Assembly: GCA_947446815.1 (NCBI GenBank)
Contig: CANFGT010000001.1
Span: forward strand, 186,001 to 250,000
DNA length: 64,000 nt
Source: Acidimicrobiaceae bacterium
GTDB lineage: Bacteria; Actinomycetota; Acidimicrobiia; Acidimicrobiales; Ilumatobacteraceae
Reading direction: 5' to 3'
The notes beneath the pieces were generated by a model. That model ran no database searches, was not told where the DNA came from, and was given only the letters and a program-made list of their open reading frames with translations. Position numbers and translations under genes: made by a program. This document shows positions 59,028-64,000 of this stretch, in pieces (position 1 is the stretch's first letter; every line of letters begins with the position of its first letter).

Positions 59028-59621
59028 ATGCGCCTTGTCTGCGCCAGCGCAAATCCAAAGAAGGTTGCTGAGCTATCTCGTTTGTTGCCCGATTGGGTGC
59101 AATTGATGCCACGACCCGAAACAGTCGGCGATATTGATGAGACTGCGCCGACGCTTGAAGGCAACGCCATTATTAAGGCTGTTGAGATTGCGAACGCTGC
59201 TGAAGAGTGGGCGATTGCAGATGACACTGGGTTGGAAGTTTTTGCGCTGAATGGTGCTCCCGGTGTGCACAGTGCGCGGTTCGCCGGCGAGAAAGCAACA
59301 GACGCAGAGAACCGTGCATTGCTGCTGCAACAATTGAACGGCATTGCGGATCGAACTGCAAAGTTCCGTACCGTTGTTGCACTCGTCAATTCAAAAGGCG
59401 AGATGCATTTTGTGACCGGTGAGTGCAGCGGTGTCATCGCAGAATCTGAGCGCGGTGAATCTGGTTTCGGCTACGACAGTGTGTTCATCCCGGATGATGC
59501 CAATGGGCGCACCTTTGCAGAAATGTCGGCAGCAGAGAAAGATGCAATTTCGCATCGTGGTCGAGCTTTGGCGAAGTTGCCTGAACTGCTCTCTCGGCTT
59601 TTTGGATTACCAACCCCGTAA
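59028..59621 (+). CDS. rdgB: XTP/dITP diphosphatase (RdgB/HAM1)
   Basis: A 197-residue nucleotide-pool housecleaning enzyme that removes ITP, dITP and XTP. LVCASANPKKVAEL, ADDTGLEVFALNGAPGVHSARFAG in parts, and GFGYDSVF with HRGRALAKL near the end are family motifs. The start is the ATG four bases after the rph stop, giving MRLVCASAN. Its 3' end overlaps the convergent PLP-enzyme gene by 15 bases. Confidence 0.96.
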   Translation: MRLVCASANPKKVAELSRLLPDWVQLMPRPETVGDIDETAPTLEGNAIIKAVEIANAAEEWAIADDTGLEVFALNGAPGVHSARFAGEKATDAENRALLLQQLNGIADRTAKFRTVVALVNSKGEMHFVTGECSGVIAESERGESGFGYDSVFIPDDANGRTFAEMSAAEKDAISHRGRALAKLPELLSRLFGLPTP

Positions 59622-60623
59622 GTCGATAGGCCATTCGGCGATAACCTCGCCGTACTCGTTGGCCACGTAGGCAACTTCGTGCATCGCCATGGTGGGGTCG
59701 ATGTGTGACGGAGTCACAAAGACTCGTTCATCAATCGCGGGCTTTGGAGTTCCTTCATTTGGCGAGAACGTGATGTGCTCATCGGAGCAGAACCAAACCG
59801 CATGATCTTTGATTGTGGGGTTGCCGTGGTCCATCCCCAAAGACTTCAAGCCAACATCGATGACGGACCATTTGCTGTTGGTGGAAACAACAGTGCCAAC
59901 CACCCACATTGCCTGCACAAACGGATGACCTAGTTGTGCATATTGCGTGTCCATCAACGCATAACTACCGGCTTGCACTTCGTTGACAGTGGTGCCAGTG
60001 AACATGTCGTACGTGCCGGTTCCACCTGCAGAAACAATGTCGCCACCGACATCCCCGTGAGCCTTGGCAAGCAATGCCATGGCTTCGTGGACTTGTTTCT
60101 TCTTTTCATCACGGTCGGAAACCATCATGAGGTGTCCTTCGTATCCCATCACTCCACGTGCGTCGATGCCGCGTGCGCGTGCGGTGTCGGCCAACGCACC
60201 AGCGTGCAATGGGTCGATGCCACAACGGGGGAGACCGACATTGACATCGATGATGACACTGCGAATTCCTGCTCGATGTGCAGCGTCGAGAGTCTCTTGT
60301 GAATCAATCGCAACGGTGATGAGAGCGTCGTCTTGTGCGGCAGCAAGTGCACTGAGTCGGCGGGGGTCGAGAACTTCATTGGCGAGCAAGAAGTCATTGC
60401 CTACGTGGGCATCGAGGAGGCCGAGGATTTCGCGTGGTGTGGCGCATGTGAACGTCGAGTGGCCAGCGGCCTCTTGCTCTGCTGCAATGCCTGAACATTT
60501 GTGGGCCTTCACATGGGGTCGTAAGCGACGACCAGGGTGAACATTTGCCATTGCGGCAATGTTCTTGCGAAGGGCGGCGATGTCAATCACCACTGCTGGG
60601 GTGGGCAGATCATAAATATGCAC
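59607..60623 (-). CDS. DSD1-like PLP-dependent enzyme (D-serine dehydratase/D-threonine aldolase type)
   Basis: A 338-residue alanine-racemase-N-domain enzyme of the fold-type III. The PLP-lysine is in RPHVKAHKC, the phosphate-binding segments are GGTGTYDMFTG and the cofactor barrel is complete; the C-terminal metal site includes PSHIDPTMAMHE, with H and C residues as in zinc-dependent D-serine dehydratases. It probably removes or cleaves a D-amino acid. The GTG start is two bases from the 3' end of the tRNA gene on the same strand, so it may be expressed from the tRNA promoter. Confidence 0.9.
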   Translation of the reverse strand: MHIYDLPTPAVVIDIAALRKNIAAMANVHPGRRLRPHVKAHKCSGIAAEQEAAGHSTFTCATPREILGLLDAHVGNDFLLANEVLDPRRLSALAAAQDDALITVAIDSQETLDAAHRAGIRSVIIDVNVGLPRCGIDPLHAGALADTARARGIDARGVMGYEGHLMMVSDRDEKKKQVHEAMALLAKAHGDVGGDIVSAGGTGTYDMFTGTTVNEVQAGSYALMDTQYAQLGHPFVQAMWVVGTVVSTNSKWSVIDVGLKSLGMDHGNPTIKDHAVWFCSDEHITFSPNEGTPKPAIDERVFVTPSHIDPTMAMHEVAYVANEYGEVIAEWPIDLRGW

Positions 60624-60625
60624 AG

Positions 60626-60699
60626 TGCCGGTGAAGGGACTCGAACCCCCAACACGCAGGACCTAAACCTGCTGCCTCTGCCAATTGGGCTACACCGGC
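60626..60699 (-). tRNA. tRNA with UAG anticodon (leucine), class I shape
   Basis: A 74-base cloverleaf on the minus strand. Acceptor GCCGGTG pairs with CACCGGC, the anticodon stem GCAGG/CCTGC encloses the loop TTTAGGT with anticodon TAG, and the T-arm holds GGGGG-TTCGAGT-CCCTT with two G-U pairs. The CCA is not encoded. The anticodon loop and the D-arm ending GGCAGAGGCA look leucine-like, but the variable region is only five bases (GTGTT), whereas leucine tRNAs are normally class II with a long variable arm. TACCCT lies 9 bases upstream. Confidence 0.9.
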
Positions 60700-60708
60700 G
60701 ACACCACG

Positions 60709-60714
60709 AGGGTA
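60709..60714 (-). promoter_or_regulatory. -10 element TACCCT before the tRNA
   Basis: On the minus strand TACCCT ends 9 bases before the first base of the tRNA. It lies within the dyad CCACG-N8-CGTGG. Confidence 0.5.
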
Positions 60715-60760
60715 CCCGTGGCAAACGGGGAGCGGACGCTCAAGGTGGCAAACTAGGGGG

Positions 60761-62296
60761 GTGACAGCTTCTACTGCCCTCGAATCCACCCTCGACGCAA
60801 CGGCCCTGCAAGAGCAGTTGGGCCTAGCGGACAAGGTGATGGATGCCGGTTCTCTTGAGAACAGCATTCGTCGCTTTGCGGAGCAGAACATTGTGCTTCC
60901 AACCTTCTCTGAACTCGCGGAACCACATCGCATTCCGGCGAGCCGCACTGCAGGCGTTGACAAGAACGCGGCCGACCCTCGCAACTTGTTCCGTGTGCAC
61001 TGGTACAACAACCTTGCAGGTGACAAAGTCGAGGTACCTGATCACGTCGTTTTGCCTTCGTCCATCACGGGCATCGAGTCACCCATCATCGTGGTGTTTG
61101 GCGACCGCTTCCCAATGATCACAGCGCACAAAGTTCTTGCTGCGTATTCATGTTTCGTGCCGCGAGTCGTTACTGGCCAGTTTGATCCCACACGCCATCG
61201 TGCAGTGTGGCCGTCAACAGGCAACTACGCACGTGGCGGTATCGCCATCAGCACACTCATGGGTTCACGTGGCGTTGCTGTTCTTCCTGCGGGAATGTCG
61301 CAAGAACGATTCGACTGGCTCGACAAGTGGGTGAGTAATCCCTCAGACATCGTGCGTACTGCAGGCACTGAGAGCAACGTCAAAGAGATTTACGACGCAT
61401 GTAATGAGATGGCGAAGGATCCAGGCAACTTCATCCTCAACCAGTTCTGTGAGTTCGGTAACCACGCAGGGCACTATGAGGTCACTGGCCGTGCCCTTGC
61501 TCATGCGTTTGAGCATGTGAAGGCAAATGGTTTCTCCGATATTCGTCTCGCAGCCTTTACCTCCGCAACAGGATCTGCGGGCACCATTGCCGCTGGCGAC
61601 CGTTTGAAGGACATCTACGGCACGAAAATCGTCGCTGTGGAAGCTCTTGAATGTCCCACAATGTTGGAGAACGGTTTTGGTGAACACAACATTCAAGGAA
61701 TTGGCGACAAGCACATCCCGCTCATTCACAACGTGATGAATACCGATGTCGTAGTTGGCGTGTCTGACCGTGCGACCGATGAACTTGATGTTCTTTTCAA
61801 TACTCCGGCAGGCCAGCAGTACTTGGCAAAGCGTCACAACATCAGCGCAGACCTTATTGATGCGTTGACACATTTTGGTTTCTCCGCAATTTGCAATGTC
61901 ATTGCTGCAATCAAGACCGCAAAGTTGTTGGGCTATGGCGCCAATGATGCAATCGTCACTATTGCAACGGACGGTAGCGAGCTATACCCAAGCGAGCGCG
62001 TCAAGACAATCGCCAATCGTTTCAATAACAACTTCTCTGAAATTGACGCGGCGGAAGTCTTCAGTGAGCACCTTGGCAATGTGTCAACCGATGCCACTAT
62101 TGATTGCACCGCGCTTGACAAGAACCGCATCTTTAACTTGGGCTATTACACCTGGGTGGAACAACAAGGCACCCCGCTCGATGTATTTGAAGCACGTCGT
62201 TCACAGGCGTTCTGGCGCTCTGTACGCGCATACATACCTGTGTGGGATGGCCTCATCGAAGAGTTCAACGCGCGCGTTGCCAAAATTTCGAAGTAG
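60761..62296 (+). CDS. Large fold-type II PLP enzyme, cysteine-synthase-like, unknown substrate
   Basis: A 511-residue PLP-dependent enzyme. A candidate Schiff-base lysine is K124 in FPMITAHKVLAAY, the asparagine loop is PSTGNYARGG at 151-160, and the phosphate loop is TSATGSAGT near residue 270; all are spaced as in fold-type II. It is longer than cysteine or threonine synthases, with an N-terminal extension of about 70 residues and a C-terminal extension after residue 400. The substrate cannot be inferred. GTG start. The next gene encodes another fold-type II enzyme, with a 6-base gap. Confidence 0.85.
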   Translation: MTASTALESTLDATALQEQLGLADKVMDAGSLENSIRRFAEQNIVLPTFSELAEPHRIPASRTAGVDKNAADPRNLFRVHWYNNLAGDKVEVPDHVVLPSSITGIESPIIVVFGDRFPMITAHKVLAAYSCFVPRVVTGQFDPTRHRAVWPSTGNYARGGIAISTLMGSRGVAVLPAGMSQERFDWLDKWVSNPSDIVRTAGTESNVKEIYDACNEMAKDPGNFILNQFCEFGNHAGHYEVTGRALAHAFEHVKANGFSDIRLAAFTSATGSAGTIAAGDRLKDIYGTKIVAVEALECPTMLENGFGEHNIQGIGDKHIPLIHNVMNTDVVVGVSDRATDELDVLFNTPAGQQYLAKRHNISADLIDALTHFGFSAICNVIAAIKTAKLLGYGANDAIVTIATDGSELYPSERVKTIANRFNNNFSEIDAAEVFSEHLGNVSTDATIDCTALDKNRIFNLGYYTWVEQQGTPLDVFEARRSQAFWRSVRAYIPVWDGLIEEFNARVAKISK

Positions 62297-62302
62297 TTCT
62301 GA

Positions 62303-63589
62303 ATGAGTGCTGCCGTCACCGGACTGACATGTTCAGTGTGCGGCACGCATGTTGGTATTGACTCTCCCTTTTCTTGGAAGTGCCCAAATGCATCGGATGG
62401 AGATCGCAAGCACGTTCTCCGTTTTGATGTGCCGATTGAAGCGTTTCGTCCAACTGATGACGTGAATCCATTTCTTGCGTATCGCTCGTATTTGGCCGTT
62501 GATGCTTTTGGTGCAGCAATTGGTCTTGAAGACGCCATGCGTGCATCAATCATCCGAGAACTTGACGATGCGGTGAAAGCCGCTCACGGAGTTGGCTTCA
62601 CGCGCACGCCCATGCATCGCGCGGATGAATTGTCCGAAGCACTCGGATTCACAGCAGATGGCGGCATTTGGATCAAAGACGAAACGCACAATGTTGCAGG
62701 CTCGCATAAGGCTCGTCATTTGTTTACCGAACTCGTGCATCTCGTGATGGCTGAACGAGCAGGGATGACGCCATGGACGTCTGTAGACGATCGTCCTGTG
62801 CTGGCAATCGCATCATGTGGAAACGCAGCAATAGCGGCAAGCACATTGGCTGCAGCGGTGAAGTGGCCCATTGCGGTTCATGTCCCCACTGCAACTGCTC
62901 CATCGTTGATTGAGACATTGGAATCATTGAATGCGGATATTCGGGTCTGCCCACGTCTCGATTCCGACCCAGCGGGCGACCCATGCGTTCTACGCTTTCG
63001 TGAAGCGGTTGCTGCCGGCGCTATTCCTTTTGGCGTGCAGGGCACGGAGAACGCTTGGTGTCTCGACGGAGGACAAACCATCGGGTGGGAAATATTGAAA
63101 GAGATCGGTCACCGCGTTGATCGCATTTTCATTCAAGTTGGTGGTGGTGCCTTCGCTTCAAGTGTTGCTTCAGCAATGCGTCTTGTGGGCACGCATCCAA
63201 AACTTCATGCAGTGCAAGCCGAAGGGTGTGCACCTTTGGCACGCGCGTGGGAGCATGCAATGAGTTCCGGCGGTACACGCGATGCCGGTGCGCGATGGAC
63301 CGAATGCATGTGGGCATGGGAGAGCGAGCCACACTCTCTTGCCGATGGAATTCTCGATGACGAGACCTATGACTGGATTGGCATTCTTGATGGAATGTCC
63401 GACACCGATGGCTCACCAGTTGTTGCTTCGGAAGACAACGTGGTTCGCGCATTTGAGATGGCACATTCGCACACCGATATCGATGTGAGTCCAACAGGTT
63501 CGTCTGGTCTTGCTGGTCTATTGCAAATTCGCGATGCCATTGGCAATGACGAGCGAATCGTCGTGGTATTTAGCGGCGTCGCTCGCTAG
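62303..63589 (+). CDS. Threonine-synthase/dehydratase-like PLP enzyme
   Basis: A 428-residue fold-type II enzyme. The Schiff-base lysine is K136 in AGSHKAR, the substrate loop is ASCGNAAIA at 170-178 and the phosphate loop is QVGGGAFAS near residue 276. A Cys pair at the N-terminus (C10-x2-C13, plus C27) resembles the short zinc-ribbon found at the start of some threonine synthases. Candidates are threonine synthase, threonine dehydratase or diaminopropionate lyase; the genes of threonine biosynthesis are not adjacent. It shares a transcript with the 511-residue enzyme upstream. Confidence 0.85.
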   Translation: MSAAVTGLTCSVCGTHVGIDSPFSWKCPNASDGDRKHVLRFDVPIEAFRPTDDVNPFLAYRSYLAVDAFGAAIGLEDAMRASIIRELDDAVKAAHGVGFTRTPMHRADELSEALGFTADGGIWIKDETHNVAGSHKARHLFTELVHLVMAERAGMTPWTSVDDRPVLAIASCGNAAIAASTLAAAVKWPIAVHVPTATAPSLIETLESLNADIRVCPRLDSDPAGDPCVLRFREAVAAGAIPFGVQGTENAWCLDGGQTIGWEILKEIGHRVDRIFIQVGGGAFASSVASAMRLVGTHPKLHAVQAEGCAPLARAWEHAMSSGGTRDAGARWTECMWAWESEPHSLADGILDDETYDWIGILDGMSDTDGSPVVASEDNVVRAFEMAHSHTDIDVSPTGSSGLAGLLQIRDAIGNDERIVVVFSGVAR

Positions 63590-64000
63590 TTGCCTGCGTG
63601 GCGCGGATCGGCTTCGACTTCGAGCAAAGCACCCGACTCCACGTCGTACACAAATCCACGAATGTGTTCTTTGTAGACGACGAATGGGCTATGCAGTAAA
63701 CGATTCATCGACTGCCGAACAGCCTCATAGGGATCCGTAAATGCCTCGATGGCCCATCCTGGTTTGATGCCGCACTCTTCTTCGATTTGACGCTTGAATC
63801 CATCTTCCGAAACCTTCTGTAGCCCACAGTTGGTGTGATGAATGAGAATTATCTCCTGGGTATTGAGCAATCGCTGTGACACCACCAGTGAACGAATCAC
63901 ATCGTCCGTTACAACACCACCAGCATTACGAATAATGTGCGCATCGCCATGGCCAAGGCCGAGCATTTGGAAGATGTCCATACGGCTATCCATGCACGCC
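63586..64000 (-). CDS. Beta-class carbonic anhydrase, 5' end beyond the window
   Basis: C-terminal portion of a beta-carbonic anhydrase, closely resembling the short M. tuberculosis Rv1284 type. The zinc motif CMDSRMD straddles the window edge; the frame continues upstream past base 64000 (the Cys codon is at 63994-63996). HxxC follows as HHTNCGL, and HIIRNAGGVVTDDVIRSL is a family hallmark. It interconverts CO2 and bicarbonate. The last four bases of the gene overlap the end of the convergent PLP gene. Confidence 0.95.
   Translation of the reverse strand, partial: ACMDSRMDIFQMLGLGHGDAHIIRNAGGVVTDDVIRSLVVSQRLLNTQEIILIHHTNCGLQKVSEDGFKRQIEEECGIKPGWAIEAFTDPYEAVRQSMNRLLHSPFVVYKEHIRGFVYDVESGALLEVEADPRHAGN

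Noticed and set aside
60626-60699. tRNA as an integration site for a mobile element
   Set aside because: No integrase, no direct repeat of the tRNA 3' end, and flanking genes are syntenic housekeeping genes.

Overview
The window is a chromosomal stretch from an actinobacterium, most likely an Acidimicrobiia-type lineage. The evidence is the coenzyme F420 genes cofD and cofE, several actinobacterial small families (DUF3039, DUF4031, DUF3499, DUF5719), a Mec+-type protease beside cysM, a group-2 truncated hemoglobin, a menaquinone gene, and gene order shared with mycobacteria. Base composition looks close to balanced, which is low for the phylum. The taxon is an inference; there is no rRNA in the window. 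Gene density is high, with no gene-free stretch over about 120 bases, ATGA overlaps inside operons, and no phage, transposase, CRISPR array or other obvious mobile element.

Layout. 1-3,970: 3' end of dnaE2, Nudix hydrolase, three small conserved genes and a rhomboid protease. 3,990-20,800: a surface-glycan region with GDP-fucose synthase, three GT4 glycosyltransferases, a secreted His-rich protein, an NDP-mannose pyrophosphorylase, an epimerase-like protein, gmd, a flippase-like protein, a 1,062-residue GT2/membrane protein and DUF5719; cofE-cofD sit inside it. 20,800-29,450: ftsH, DUF3499, CPBP protease, a large GT-C-like membrane protein, phosphomannomutase, Trm112-like protein and ahcY, closed by a strong bidirectional terminator. 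29,460-36,920: yczE-like, comF, a HAD phosphatase, then secA, prfB, ftsE and ftsX. 36,960-52,600: acyl-CoA and redox metabolism (enoyl-CoA hydratase, menB, a biotinyl-carboxyltransferase fusion, two acyl-CoA synthetases, amidohydrolase, hot-dog protein, LLM oxidoreductase, desaturase) with transporters and a truncated hemoglobin. 52,650-64,000: malic enzyme, ssrA (tmRNA) with smpB, mec-cysM, a DMT permease, murI-rph-rdgB, a D-amino-acid-type PLP enzyme, a leucine-type tRNA, two fold-type II PLP enzymes and the end of a beta-carbonic anhydrase.

How it fits together. ManB (26203), the pyrophosphorylase (9248), Gmd (12933) and Fcl (3993) can together make GDP-mannose and GDP-L-fucose from mannose-6-phosphate for the local glycosyltransferases. 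cofD/cofE-manB-ahcY-comF-secA resembles the fbiAB-manB-sahH-comF-secA1 order of Mycobacterium, and mec-cysM-murI-rph-rdgB resembles Rv1334-Rv1341, but expected members (whiB, manA, hpf, cysO) are missing from these spots.

The most general new observation is a repeated -10 hexamer (TANNNT, often TAGCCT or TAGGNT) placed 6-10 bases before many start codons on both strands, which points to widespread leaderless transcription. Other points worth a look are a UAG-anticodon leucine-like tRNA with a short variable loop, a sugar epimerase homologue with a lost YxxxK, divergent genes whose ATG codons overlap, a palindrome directly before a desaturase gene, and mec-cysM without cysO. I did not find a clear undescribed defence or mobile system.
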